DNA of 16,123 bases from Oscillibacter sp. CAG:241. GTDB taxonomy: Bacteria > Bacillota > Clostridia > Oscillospirales > Oscillospiraceae. Positions 1-10,620 of the stretch are shown piece after piece. Numbering within the stretch: position 1 is the stretch's first letter; each line of letters opens with the position of its first letter. The position numbers and the translations under genes are program-made. The DNA lies in contig FR884097.1 in NCBI GenBank assembly GCA_000435975.1, positions 1-16,123 on the forward strand, in the 5' to 3' direction. The notes under the pieces were generated by a model. The model saw nothing but the letters and a program-made list of their open reading frames with translations. It had not been told where the DNA came from and did not search any database.

Positions 1-1039
1 TGCGGCCGCCCCTGCCGCGGCTGCCGCGGCTCCCACCATGGTCAACCATGGCGAAGCCATCCGCATTTCTCCCCGGGCCCGCAGAATGGCCGAGGAAAAG
101 GGCATCGACATCCGTTACGCCAAGGGCACCGGCCCCAATGGCCGCATCATCGAGCGGGACATCGCCGCTATGGCGCTGACCGGACCCTTCATCACCGACG
201 CCGCCCGTCCCTATGCCACCGGCAGCGAGGCCGGTACCGGTCTCAGCGGCGCCGTTACCACCGCCGATCTGGGCACCAAGGCCGCCGCTCCCGCAGCGGA
301 GACTGCCGCGGCTCCTGCCGCTGCCGCCGCTCCTGCCGCCGAGGCGGAGTTTGAGACCGTCAAGAACACCCACCTGCGCAAGCTCATCGCCCGGAACATG
401 CACGACTCCCTGTCCAACATGGCCCAGCTGACCCACAACAGCTTCGCGGACGTCACCGCCATGCAGAAGCTGCGGGCCCGCATCAAGGCCGAAGGCGAAA
501 AGGCCGGTCTGCCCGGCATCAGCCTCAACGACATGGTGATCTTCGCCGTGTCCCGGACCATCCTGGATTTCCCCGCCCTGAACGCCCACTACAGCGACAA
601 TGAGATGAAGCTGTTCAAGCACGCCAATATCGGCGTGGCCGTGGATACCGACCGGGGCCTGCTGGTGCCCACCATCATGCACGCTGACGAGATGAGCCTG
701 GCCGAGATCAGTCTGAAGATGAAGGAGCTGGCCGCCGAGTGCCGCAGCGGCTCCATCTCTCCCGATAAGCTCACCGGCGCTTCCTTCACCGTGTCCAACC
801 TGGGCGCCTTCGGCGTGACCACCTTCACCCCCATCATCAATCCTCCTCAGACGGGTATCCTGGGCGTGTGCAACATCGAGACCCGTATCCGGATGAAGAA
901 TGGCCAGCCTGAGTTCTATCCCACCATGAACCTGTCCCTGACCTATGACCACCGCGCTTTGGACGGCGCTCCCGCTTCCCGCTTCCTGCAGGCCCTGGCC
1001 AACAACATTGCCAACTTCGACCTGCTGCTGGCGAAATAA
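1..1039 (+). CDS. 2-oxoacid dehydrogenase complex, dihydrolipoamide acyltransferase (E2), 5'-partial
   Basis: E2 core enzyme, which transfers the acyl group from lipoamide to CoA in a cytoplasmic E1-E2-E3 complex. The frame is open to the left edge from base 2. The codons before the ATG at 38 read as an Ala/Pro linker, so that ATG is internal and the lipoyl domain and true start lie outside the window. In order one sees an E3/E1-binding domain (ISPRARRMAEEKGIDI, then GTGPNGRIIERDI), an Ala/Pro-rich linker, and the catalytic domain of about 230 residues ending in the HxxxDG motif (DHRALDGA, His at codon 317 of the visible frame). The genes for E3 and E1 follow directly, with 45 nt to lpd. The acyl substrate (pyruvate, acetoin or a branched 2-oxoacid) cannot be read from this part. 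The family call is secure; the substrate is open. Confidence 0.93.
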   Translation, partial: AAAPAAAAAAPTMVNHGEAIRISPRARRMAEEKGIDIRYAKGTGPNGRIIERDIAAMALTGPFITDAARPYATGSEAGTGLSGAVTTADLGTKAAAPAAETAAAPAAAAAPAAEAEFETVKNTHLRKLIARNMHDSLSNMAQLTHNSFADVTAMQKLRARIKAEGEKAGLPGISLNDMVIFAVSRTILDFPALNAHYSDNEMKLFKHANIGVAVDTDRGLLVPTIMHADEMSLAEISLKMKELAAECRSGSISPDKLTGASFTVSNLGAFGVTTFTPIINPPQTGILGVCNIETRIRMKNGQPEFYPTMNLSLTYDHRALDGAPASRFLQALANNIANFDLLLAK

Positions 1040-1084
1040 GGACGCGGCACACGCTGCCAGATTTGATTTGGAGGAAATATCACC

Positions 1085-2487
1085 ATGAGCTATGACGTTA
1101 TTGTCCTGGGCGGCGGCCCCGGCGGCTATGTGGCCGCAGAGCGCGCCGGTCAGGCCGGTCTGAAAACCCTGCTGATCGAGCAGCGCGCCCTGGGCGGCAC
1201 CTGCCTCAACGAGGGCTGCATCCCCAGCAAGGTCCTGCTGAATTCCGCAAAGATCTATCACTATACCACCGAGTACGGCCGCAAGTTCGGCGTGGTGTGC
1301 CAGGGGTCCCATGTGGACCAGCCCGCCGTGGTGGCCCGCAAGGAAAAGGTCATCCACACCCTGGTCTCCGGCGTGGGCGCGGCCATGAAGGCCAGCCACG
1401 TGGAGGTGGTCAATGCCTCCGGCATGATCCGCGGCCGCGGCGACGAGGGCATCCAGGTGGAGGCCGACGGTAAGGTCTACACCGGCAAGAACCTGATCAT
1501 TGCCACCGGCTCCCGGGCCTTCGTCCCCCCCATCCCCGGGGTGAAGGAGGGCCTGGCCTCCGGCTTCGTGATGACCAACCGCGAGGCTCTGGCACTGAAG
1601 GAGCTGCCCCGGCGCCTGGCTGTCATCGGCGGCGGCGTTATCGGCCTGGAGCTGGCCGCCTACTACGGCGTGGTGGGCTGCGAGACCACCGTCATCGAGA
1701 TGATGCCCAAGATCGCCGGGCCCATCGACGACGAGATCTCCGCCCTGCTGCAGAAGGGCTATGAGAAGGACGGCATGAAGTTCTGCCTGAAGTCCAAGGT
1801 GGTCCGCATCGACGCCGACGGCGTCGAGTACGCCAAGGACGGCAGGGGGGAGAAGGGCCTGCGGGACACGGCAGGAAGGAGAAGGTCCTGTGCGACAAGG
1901 TGCTGCTGGCCATCGGCCGCAAGCCCGTGGCGGACACCTGCGGCGTGGAGAACCTGAACCTGGTGGTGGAGCGCGGCGCCATCAAGGTGGACGAGTGCTG
2001 CCGCACCAACGCCGTCAACGTTTACGCCGTGGGTGACTGCAACGGCACCTCCATGCTGGCCCATTCCGCCTACCGCATGGGTGAGGTGGCTGTGAACACC
2101 ATCCTGGGCAAGAAGGACCGGATGCGCTACAAGGCCATCCCCAGCGTGCTGTACACCAACCCCGAGGTGGCCTGCGTGGGCATGACCGAGGAGCAGGCCA
2201 AGGCCGCCGGCATCGACGCCGTTACCGTGAAGCTGCCCATGGCCTATGCCGGCCGCTATGTGGCCGAGAACGAGGGCCCTGTGGGCATTGCCAAGTTCGT
2301 GTTCGACAAGAAATACCGCACCCTGGTGGGCGCGCACGTCATGAGCAATTATTCCTCCGAGTTCATCCTGGCCTGTGCCGTGATGATCGAGAAGGAGATG
2401 ACCGTGGACGCCATCCGGGAGATCGTGTATCCCCACCCCTCCGTCAGCGAGATCATCCGCGAGGCGGCCTTCGCCGTGAAGCTCTGA
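1085..2487 (+). pseudogene. lpdA: dihydrolipoyl dehydrogenase (E3), frame disrupted by a 29-nt tandem duplication
   Basis: FAD-dependent E3, which reoxidises dihydrolipoamide with NAD+. The start at 1085 follows GGAGG (1070-1074). The first frame carries the FAD dinucleotide motif (VIVLGGGPGGYVAA), the redox disulfide C40/C45 (GGTCLNEGCIPSK) and the NAD-binding motif (VIGGGVIGLE), but runs out of frame after about residue 252 and stops at 1957. The rest continues in another frame to 2487 with LLAIGRKPV, YAVGDCNG and the C-terminal dimer motif YPHPSVSE, whose His-Pro and Glu match the catalytic His/Glu pair of the family. Bases 1841-1869 are an imperfect copy of 1870-1898. Leaving one copy out restores a single frame of about 457 residues, a normal E3 length, reading DGRKEKVLCDKVLLAIGR across the join. 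No other stop or frame break is seen. Either the gene is truly broken or the duplication is an assembly error; the lack of further decay favours a recent event or an artefact. Confidence 0.88.
1841..1898 (+). repeat. imperfect 29-nt tandem duplication inside lpdA
   Basis: Copy 1 (1841-1869) and copy 2 (1870-1898) both begin GGCAGG and share GGAGAAGG and CCTG. Aligned without gaps they match at 23 of 29 positions. Twenty-nine is not a multiple of three, so the extra copy shifts the frame by exactly the amount seen between the two halves of lpdA. Copy 2 encodes the canonical E3 sequence. Four of the six differences are to G in copy 1. Confidence 0.8.
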
Positions 2488-2541
2488 TTTCACCCGTTCC
2501 AACCGATATACTTTTATTTAGAAATATAGGAGTGTTGCACC

Positions 2542-5016
<2,475 letters not shown>

Positions 5017-5096
5017 AGGACCCGGTTTTCCCGGCAAAATAGGCGATACCCGTTTATCATTGCACTTATATAAAAATTTTATGGAGGTACATTACA

Positions 5097-6461
5097 ATGG
5101 AAGCTGCCAAGTATGTAAGCGAACTGGTTGAGAAGGCACGCGTTGCCCAGGCCGTTATCGAGAACTACACCCAGGAGCAGGTGGATGCCCTGTGCAAGGC
5201 CATGGCCAAGGCCATCTTTGACAACGCCGAGCCTCTGGCCCGCATGGCCGTGGACGAGACCGGCATGGGCGTTTATGAGGACAAGGTCAACAAGAACAAG
5301 GGCAAGGCCCGCGTGATCTGGAGCGACATGAAGGGCGGCAAGAGCGTTGGTATCATCCGCCAGCTGCCTGAGCTGGGCCTGACCGAGGTGGCCAAGCCCA
5401 TGGGCGTTGTGGGCGCCATCACCCCCACCACCAACCCCATCGTCACCCCCATGTGCAACGCCATGTTCGCCCTGAAGGGCCGCAATGCCATCATCGTTGG
5501 GCCTCACCCCCGGTCCAAGAAGTGCTCCACCCGGGCCTGCGAGCTGATGCAGGAGGCCATCGTGAAGCTGGGTGCTCCCGCTGATCTGCTGCAGTGCGTG
5601 GCCGAGCCCACCATCGAGATCTCCGGCGAGATCATGAAGCAGTGCGACGTGTGCATCTCCACCGGCGGTGCCGGCATGGTCAAGGCCGCGTATGCCTCCG
5701 GCAAGCCCGCCTACGGCGTGGGCGGCGGCAACGTCCAGTGCATCATCGACGACGACGTGGACCTGGAGAAGGTCGTTCCCATGATCGTTGCCGGACGCAA
5801 GTTCGATAACGGCATCATCTGCTCCGGCGAGCAGACCGCCATCACCCCTGCCGCCATGTATGACGACATGGTCAAGACCTTCCAGAAGAACGGCGCTTAC
5901 TATGTGGAGAAGCCCGAGGAGATCGACGCCGTCCGCAACGTGATCTTCCCCGGCGGCAAGATGAACAAGGACGCCGTGGGCCAGAGCGCGCAGCACATCG
6001 CCAAGATGGCCGGTCTGACCGTTCCCGCCGACACCGTGGTCCTGCTGGTGAAGGTGGAGAAGGCCGGCGCCGGTGAGCCCTTCTCCAAGGAGAAGATGTG
6101 CCCCTGCATCGCTGCCTACCGCTACAACACCTGGGAAGAGGCCGTGGCCATCGCCAACGCCAACCTGAACGTGGAGGGCAAGGGCCACAGTGTCTGCATC
6201 CACTCCTATAACGACGCCCACATTGATTACGCTGCCGAGACCCTGCCGGTATCCCGGTTCCTGATCAACCAGATCTGCTCCACCAACAACGGCGGCAGCT
6301 TCTTCAACAGCCTGTCCGCCACCACCACTCTGGGCTGCGGCAGCTGGGGCAACAACTCCATCAGCGAGAACCTGAGCTGGCGCCACCTGTTCAACGTCAG
6401 CCGTGTGGCCAAGGTTCGTCCCGGCTCCACCATGCCCACGGACGAAGAGATCTGGGGCTGA
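5097..6461 (+). CDS. CoA-acylating aldehyde dehydrogenase (EutE/SucD/AdhE-N type)
   Basis: NAD(P)-dependent enzyme interconverting an aldehyde and its acyl-CoA thioester. The 454-residue length and motifs fit the stand-alone acylating family: GVVGAITPTTNP near residues 102-113, the glycine-rich STGGAGMVKAA, YGVGGGN, and the catalytic cysteine C242 in NGIICSGEQT. The C-terminal block TTTLGCGSWGNNSISENL is typical of the succinate-semialdehyde/sulfoacetaldehyde/acetaldehyde members. There is no iron alcohol dehydrogenase domain, so this is not AdhE. The start at 5097 is preceded by GGAGG (5083-5087). It lies between E1 and the LarA homologue in the same run. It may reduce acyl-CoA to dispose of electrons, or oxidise acetaldehyde released if E1 acts on acetoin. 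The substrate cannot be decided from sequence alone. Confidence 0.88.
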   Translation: MEAAKYVSELVEKARVAQAVIENYTQEQVDALCKAMAKAIFDNAEPLARMAVDETGMGVYEDKVNKNKGKARVIWSDMKGGKSVGIIRQLPELGLTEVAKPMGVVGAITPTTNPIVTPMCNAMFALKGRNAIIVGPHPRSKKCSTRACELMQEAIVKLGAPADLLQCVAEPTIEISGEIMKQCDVCISTGGAGMVKAAYASGKPAYGVGGGNVQCIIDDDVDLEKVVPMIVAGRKFDNGIICSGEQTAITPAAMYDDMVKTFQKNGAYYVEKPEEIDAVRNVIFPGGKMNKDAVGQSAQHIAKMAGLTVPADTVVLLVKVEKAGAGEPFSKEKMCPCIAAYRYNTWEEAVAIANANLNVEGKGHSVCIHSYNDAHIDYAAETLPVSRFLINQICSTNNGGSFFNSLSATTTLGCGSWGNNSISENLSWRHLFNVSRVAKVRPGSTMPTDEEIWG

Positions 6462-6480
6462 ACAACAGGAGAGGCTCTGG

Positions 6481-7737
6481 ATGGAACTTGAAGTTGGTTT
6501 CGGTAACGGCGTACAGCGCTTTACCGTCCCTGAACGGAATCTTCAGGGTGTTCTGACTCCCAACCCAGTCCCCCATGCGCTTACCGGGGAGCGAGAGGTC
6601 CGCAGGGCCCTCTCCTCCCCCATTGGCGCTCCTCTGCTGCGGGAGGTCATCCACCCCGGCGAGAAGATCGCCATTATTACCAGCGATATCACCCGGCCCA
6701 TGCCCACCTATACCGTCATGCCTGCCCTGCTGGACGAGCTGTATGCCGGCGGGGCCAGGCCGGAGGATATCACTCTGGTTTTCGCACTGGGCAGCCACCG
6801 CGCCCAGACCCCGGAGGAAATGCGCCATCTGGCCGGTGAACAGGCCTGGGCGCAGATCCGCTGCGTGGACAGCGACCCCGCGGATGTGGTGCATCTGGGC
6901 GTCACCTCTGCCGGTACGCCGGTGGACATCACCCGGGTGGTGGCCGAGGCGGACCGGCGCATTTGCCTGGGCAACATCGAATATCACTACTTTGCCGGAT
7001 ATTCCGGCGGCGCCAAGGCCATTATGCCCGGCGTCTCCACTCCCAGCGCGATCCAGTCCAATCACTCCATGATGGTCCGGGAGAGCGCCTGCGCCGGAAA
7101 TCTGGAGGGCAACCCCCTGCGCCGGGACATTGAGGAGGCCGCCGCCATGTGCGGGGTGGATTATATCCTCAACGTGGTGCTGGATGAGCACAAGCAGATC
7201 GTCTGCGCCGTGGCCGGTGATGTGACCCTGGCCCACCGGGAGGGCTGCCGCTATCTGGACAGGCTCTACCGCAAGGACATCGACCACCGTGCGGATATCG
7301 TCATCGTGTCCCAGGGCGGCGCGCCCAAGGATCTGAACCTTTACCAGACCCAGAAGGCTTTGGACAACGCCAAGCATGCCGTCGCCAAGGGCGGCGTGGT
7401 GATCCTGGTGGGCTCCTGCCGGGAGGGTCTGGGCGGCACGACCTTCCAGGAGTGGATGACCACCATGCCCTCTCCCGAGAGCATGGTGGAGCGCATCGGC
7501 CGGGACTTTCAGCTGGGCGGCCACAAGGCCGCCGCCATTGCCATGGTCCTGCAGAATGCGGAGATCTGCCTGGTCAGCGAAATGGAGCCCGATTTCGTCC
7601 GGTCCATTTTCCTCACCCCCTATTCCGATGTGCAGAGCGCTCTGGACTACGCCTTCCAAAAGCTGGGCCCCGACGCCTCCGTGCTGGTAATGCCCTACGG
7701 CGGGTCCACTCTGCCCCATGCCATGGACGAACAATAA
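6481..7737 (+). CDS. larA: LarA-family (DUF2088) nickel-pincer-cofactor racemase homologue
   Basis: LarA enzymes interconvert enantiomers of 2-hydroxyacids by hydride transfer using a lysine-linked nickel-pincer nucleotide. This 418-residue protein has the residues expected around that cofactor: DITRP (69-73), His106 in LGSHRAQ, His169 and Lys179 in EYHYFAGYSGGAKAIMPG, His195 in SNHSMM, and a YQTQK block with Gln289 and Lys292. The match to known LarA residues is by motif and spacing, not by alignment. The frame is open from 6403, but the ATG at 6481 is chosen because it has AGGAGAGG just upstream and avoids overlapping the aldehyde dehydrogenase. It is 15 nt upstream of malic enzyme. No cofactor-making genes (larB, larC, larE) are in the window. 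Lactate is possible, but the neighbours make malate or a malate analogue an attractive substrate. The family is well supported; the substrate is inferred. Confidence 0.85.
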   Translation: MELEVGFGNGVQRFTVPERNLQGVLTPNPVPHALTGEREVRRALSSPIGAPLLREVIHPGEKIAIITSDITRPMPTYTVMPALLDELYAGGARPEDITLVFALGSHRAQTPEEMRHLAGEQAWAQIRCVDSDPADVVHLGVTSAGTPVDITRVVAEADRRICLGNIEYHYFAGYSGGAKAIMPGVSTPSAIQSNHSMMVRESACAGNLEGNPLRRDIEEAAAMCGVDYILNVVLDEHKQIVCAVAGDVTLAHREGCRYLDRLYRKDIDHRADIVIVSQGGAPKDLNLYQTQKALDNAKHAVAKGGVVILVGSCREGLGGTTFQEWMTTMPSPESMVERIGRDFQLGGHKAAAIAMVLQNAEICLVSEMEPDFVRSIFLTPYSDVQSALDYAFQKLGPDASVLVMPYGGSTLPHAMDEQ

Positions 7738-7752
7738 GAAAGGAATTACACT

Positions 7753-8922
7753 ATGGATTACGCAAAGGAATCCCTGAGACTCCACGGCGAGTGGAAGGGT
7801 AAGATCGAGGTGGTGGCCACCGTGCCCGTCAAGACCAAGGACGACCTGTCCCTGGCCTATACCCCCGGCGTGGCCCAGCCCTGCCTGGAGATCCAGAAGG
7901 ACATCGAAAAGAGCTATGAGCTGACCCGCCGCCACAATCTGTGCGCCGTCATCACCGACGGCAGCGCCGTTCTGGGCCTGGGCGACATCGGCCCCGAGGC
8001 CGGTATGCCCGTGATGGAGGGCAAGTGCGTGCTGTTCAAGTCCTTTGGCGGCGTGGATGCCTTCCCTCTCTGCGTCAAGACCAAGAACGTGGACGAGTTT
8101 GTGGAGACTGTGTACAACATCTCCGGCTCCTTCGGCGGCATCAATCTGGAGGACATTGCTGCTCCCCGCTGCTTCGAGATCGAGCGCAAGCTGAAGGAAA
8201 AGTGCGACATTCCCATTTTCCACGATGACCAGCACGGCACCGCCGTCATCACCCTGGCAGGGCTGACCAACGCCCTGAAGGTGGTGGGCAAGAAGAAGGA
8301 GGACGTGAAGATCGTCACCTCCGGCGCCGGCGCTGCCGCCATTGCCATTACCAAGCTGCTGCTGTCCGCGGGCTTCAAGGATATCACCATGTGCGACCGC
8401 AAGGGCGCTATCTATGCCGGCCGCCAGGGCCTGAACTGGATTAAGGAGGAGATGGCACAGGTCACGAACCTGGGCCGCAAGGACGGTTCCCTGGCCGATA
8501 TGCTGGTGGGCGCAGACGTGTTCATCGGCGTGTCCGCTCCCGGCACCGTCACCACCGAAATGGTCAGGACCATGAACAAGGACGCCATCATCTTTGCCTG
8601 CGCCAACCCCACGCCGGAGATCTTCCCCGACGACGCCAAGGCGGGCGGGGCCAGGGTGGTTTCCACCGGCCGCAGCGACTATCCCAACCAGATCAACAAC
8701 GTTCTGGCCTTCCCCGGCATCTTCCGGGGTGCGTTCGACGTCCGCGCCAGCGACATCAACGAGGAGATGAAGATGGCCGCCGCCGAGGCCCTGGCGGGTC
8801 TGGTGGGCGACGAGCTGTCCGAGGACTATATCATTCCCGCTGCCTTTGACCCCCGGGTGGGTCCCGCCGTGGCCAAGGCCGTGGCCGAGGCTGCCCGCAA
8901 GTCCGGCGTGGCCCGCATCTGA
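7753..8922 (+). CDS. malic enzyme, short bacterial type (malate to pyruvate + CO2)
   Basis: Oxidative decarboxylation of L-malate with NAD(P)+. At 389 residues it matches the short bacterial form, without the phosphotransacetylase-like extension of MaeB-type enzymes. Visible motifs are SLAYTPGVA with the conserved Tyr36, ITDGSAVLGLGDIGPEAG, KCVLFKSFGGVDAFP with conserved lysines, the metal/substrate block FHDDQHGTAVITLAGL, the nucleotide-binding GAGAAAIAI followed by DRKGAI, and ANPTPEIFPDDA. Cofactor preference cannot be decided by eye. The start at 7753 follows AAAGGAA. It lies between the LarA homologue (15 nt) and the CoA-transferase (48 nt), and would deliver pyruvate to the E1-E2-E3 complex encoded in the same run. 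Confidence 0.93.
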   Translation: MDYAKESLRLHGEWKGKIEVVATVPVKTKDDLSLAYTPGVAQPCLEIQKDIEKSYELTRRHNLCAVITDGSAVLGLGDIGPEAGMPVMEGKCVLFKSFGGVDAFPLCVKTKNVDEFVETVYNISGSFGGINLEDIAAPRCFEIERKLKEKCDIPIFHDDQHGTAVITLAGLTNALKVVGKKKEDVKIVTSGAGAAAIAITKLLLSAGFKDITMCDRKGAIYAGRQGLNWIKEEMAQVTNLGRKDGSLADMLVGADVFIGVSAPGTVTTEMVRTMNKDAIIFACANPTPEIFPDDAKAGGARVVSTGRSDYPNQINNVLAFPGIFRGAFDVRASDINEEMKMAAAEALAGLVGDELSEDYIIPAAFDPRVGPAVAKAVAEAARKSGVARI

Positions 8923-8970
8923 ATCAAGCAAATCTGACTGGCGCACCTGCGCAAAAAAGGAGTACACACT

Positions 8971-10173
8971 ATGGAGCATAAAGGTCTGCTGTCCGGCATG
9001 AAGGTGCTGGATCTGTCCCGCGTGCTTGCCGCCCCGTACTGCGGCATGATGCTGGCGGATCTGGGCGCCGAGGTCATCAAGATCGAGCGTCCAGGCAAGG
9101 GCGATGACGCCCGCAGCAACTTCCCCATTGTCAACGGCGAAAGCGCCTATTATATGAACCTCAACCGCAACAAGCGCGGCATCGTCCTGAACCTCAAGAG
9201 CCAGGCCGGTAAAGAGGTGTTCCGCAAGCTGGTGGCTCAGAGCGACGTGGTTCTGGAGAATTACCGTCCCGGCGTTATGGACCGCCTGGGCCTGGGCTAT
9301 GAGGAGCTGCGCAAGATCAATCCTGCCATCATCTATGCCTCCGTCTCCGGCTTCGGCCACTACGGCCCCTACCATGAGCGGGCAGGCTATGACATTGTGG
9401 GTCAGGCCATCAGCGGCCTGATGAGCACCACCGGCTGGCCCGACAGCGCCCCCACCCGCACCGGCACCGCCATTGCCGATGTCATGGGCGGCATCAGCTG
9501 CTGCGTGGGCATCCTGGCGGCCTATATCAACCGCCTGAAGACCGGCGAGGGCGAGAAGGTGGACGTGGCCCTGGTGGACTCCATGGTTTCCTCTCTGGAG
9601 ATCATCAACATCATCTATCTGGCCACCGGCAAGATCCCTCAGCGCATCGGCAACCGCTATGAGGCCCTGTATCCCTATGACTCTTTCCAGGCCAAGGACG
9701 GCATGCTGGTCATCGGCGCAGGCAACGACAAGCTGTATGGTCTGCTGTGCGACCTGATGGGCAAGCCCGAGCTGAAGACGGATCCCCGCTTCACCTCCAA
9801 CAACGACCGCGTGCTGCACCATGCTGACCTCAAGCCCATTATCGAGGACTGGCTGAAGGATTGGACCATCGACGACGCGGTGCAGGCCATGCTGGACAAG
9901 GGGATTCCTGCCGCGCCCATCAACACCATCGACCGGGTGGTGAAGGATCCCCATATCGCCGGCGCCCGCGAAATGTTCGTGGAGGTGGACCACCCCAAGG
10001 CCGGCCGTATGAAGCTCACCGGCAACCAGATCAAGCTCACCAACCACAAGATCGACACCTTCACACCGGCCCCGCTGCTGGGCCAGCACAGCAAAGAGGT
10101 GTTTATGGAGAAGCTGGGCCTTACGGAAGAAGAGGCCGAGGCCCTCATTGCATCCGACGCCGTAAACGGCTGA
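8971..10173 (+). CDS. CaiB/BaiF (class III) CoA-transferase
   Basis: Moves CoA between carboxylic acids through an enzyme-bound aspartyl thioester. The 400-residue chain has the class III hallmarks: KVLDLSRVLAAPYCGMMLAD near the N-terminus, LGAEVIKIE, MNLNRNKRGI, NYRPGVMDRLG, and ERAGYDIVGQAISGLM with Asp141 at the position of the catalytic aspartate, followed by RTGTAIADVMGG and the C-terminal GIPAAPINT block. The start at 8971 follows AAGGAG (8957-8962). It is the last gene of the catabolic run; beyond it lies the 447-nt control region of the transporter operon. Members act on oxalate, carnitine, malate/citramalate, itaconate or mesaconate and others. A C4 or C5 dicarboxylate would fit here, but that is inference. 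Confidence 0.93.
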   Translation: MEHKGLLSGMKVLDLSRVLAAPYCGMMLADLGAEVIKIERPGKGDDARSNFPIVNGESAYYMNLNRNKRGIVLNLKSQAGKEVFRKLVAQSDVVLENYRPGVMDRLGLGYEELRKINPAIIYASVSGFGHYGPYHERAGYDIVGQAISGLMSTTGWPDSAPTRTGTAIADVMGGISCCVGILAAYINRLKTGEGEKVDVALVDSMVSSLEIINIIYLATGKIPQRIGNRYEALYPYDSFQAKDGMLVIGAGNDKLYGLLCDLMGKPELKTDPRFTSNNDRVLHHADLKPIIEDWLKDWTIDDAVQAMLDKGIPAAPINTIDRVVKDPHIAGAREMFVEVDHPKAGRMKLTGNQIKLTNHKIDTFTPAPLLGQHSKEVFMEKLGLTEEEAEALIASDAVNG

Positions 10174-10193
10174 TGAACCCTCCATGCCCCCTG

Positions 10194-10228
10194 CCCGTGA
10201 CCGCCTGGCGTATCATTGGCGGCACGGG
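10194..10228. other. imperfect hairpin after the CoA-transferase gene
   Basis: CCCGTG (10194-10199) and CCGCC (10201-10205) pair with GGCGG (10218-10222) and CACGGG (10223-10228), with one bulged A. There is no T-run after it, so it is more likely an RNA 3'-end protecting stem than an intrinsic terminator. Confidence 0.45.
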
Positions 10229-10264
10229 ACGCGGGGAAAATTGTTCATTTCGTTTGATCATATG

Positions 10265-10320
10265 TAACACATCCTGAGAGAAAAATGTTCTGAAATACCA
10301 TTTTTTCTCAGGATGTGTTA
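10265..10320 (+). terminator. long inverted repeat, probable transcription terminator of the catabolic run
   Basis: Left arm 10265-10287 (starts TAACACATCCTGAGA) and right arm 10299-10320 (ends TCTCAGGATGTGTTA) are almost exact complements over about 22 bp, with an 11-nt loop. The plus strand continues TTATTATTTTCG, a loose T-rich tail. The T-run inside the right arm is unlike a textbook terminator, so another role such as a protein-binding palindrome is possible. Confidence 0.5.
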
Positions 10321-10387
10321 TTATTTTCGCCTTATCACTATGTTTGTGGCCCAGAATGCGCATTTTTTAACATACGCAAGTGCACAT

Positions 10388-10416
10388 TGAACAAATTAGA
10401 CAAGTTTTTTTGTTCA
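10388..10416. promoter_or_regulatory. dyad TGAACAAA/TTTGTTCA upstream of the tctC promoter (candidate regulator site)
   Basis: TGAACAAA (10388-10395) and TTTGTTCA (10409-10416) form a perfect 8-bp inverted repeat. Outer bases extend it to 12 of 14 matching positions (10382-10422). It ends about 35 nt upstream of the -35 box, a fitting place for an activator. The regulator is unknown. Confidence 0.35.
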
Positions 10417-10451
10417 TTGCGCTGGTCTTTGGTAATTGCATCACATTTCCC

Positions 10452-10480
10452 TTGACATTTCCAGACATCCTTTATAAAAT
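10452..10480 (+). promoter_or_regulatory. sigma-70-type promoter of tctCBA
   Basis: A perfect TTGACA (10452-10457) is followed after 17 nt by TAAAAT (10475-10480). Transcription would start near 10487, leaving a leader of about 130 nt before tctC. TATAAA at 10473 gives a less good 15-nt spacing. Confidence 0.65.
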
Positions 10481-10620
10481 CTAAATATAGAAGATGTTAG
10501 GAAATGGACGCGAAGTCAAGCGGGGCAGGGGAGTTCCGCAAAAATATTGTGTGATATTTTGATAGTTTTTCAGAAACGAACGCTGTCAAAATGTTCATAT
10601 TACATTTTAGGAGGACGAAA

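Larger units (their letters stand above)
10174..10620. other. 447-nt intergenic control region between CoA-transferase and tctC
   Basis: AT-rich stretch without a credible gene. It contains a GC-rich imperfect hairpin (10194-10228) just after the CoA-transferase, a 56-nt near-perfect inverted repeat (10265-10320), a dyad of TGAACAAA and TTTGTTCA (10388-10416), a promoter (10452-10480), and an untranslated leader of roughly 130 nt. The leader includes a weak AT-rich dyad at 10539-10561 (CAAAA ... TTTTG). The word TGTTCA or its complement occurs at 10242, 10388, 10411 and 10592. Confidence 0.7.

Noticed and set aside
38..1039. E2 as a complete gene starting at ATG 38
   Set aside because: The frame is open to the left edge and encodes an Ala/Pro linker before the ATG, no ribosome site precedes it, and the lipoyl domain would be missing.
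1841..1960. Programmed ribosomal frameshift in lpdA
   Set aside because: A G6 run is present, but the duplicated 29-nt segment explains the shift completely and the restored protein is canonical. E3 is not known to use recoding.
5017..5096. Internal promoter before the aldehyde dehydrogenase
   Set aside because: TATATA/TATAAA near 5067-5074 looks like a -10, but no -35 lies at a usable distance.
10265..10320. Insertion sequence end or transposon remnant
   Set aside because: No transposase, no flanking target duplication and no second copy in the window; a hairpin is the simpler reading.
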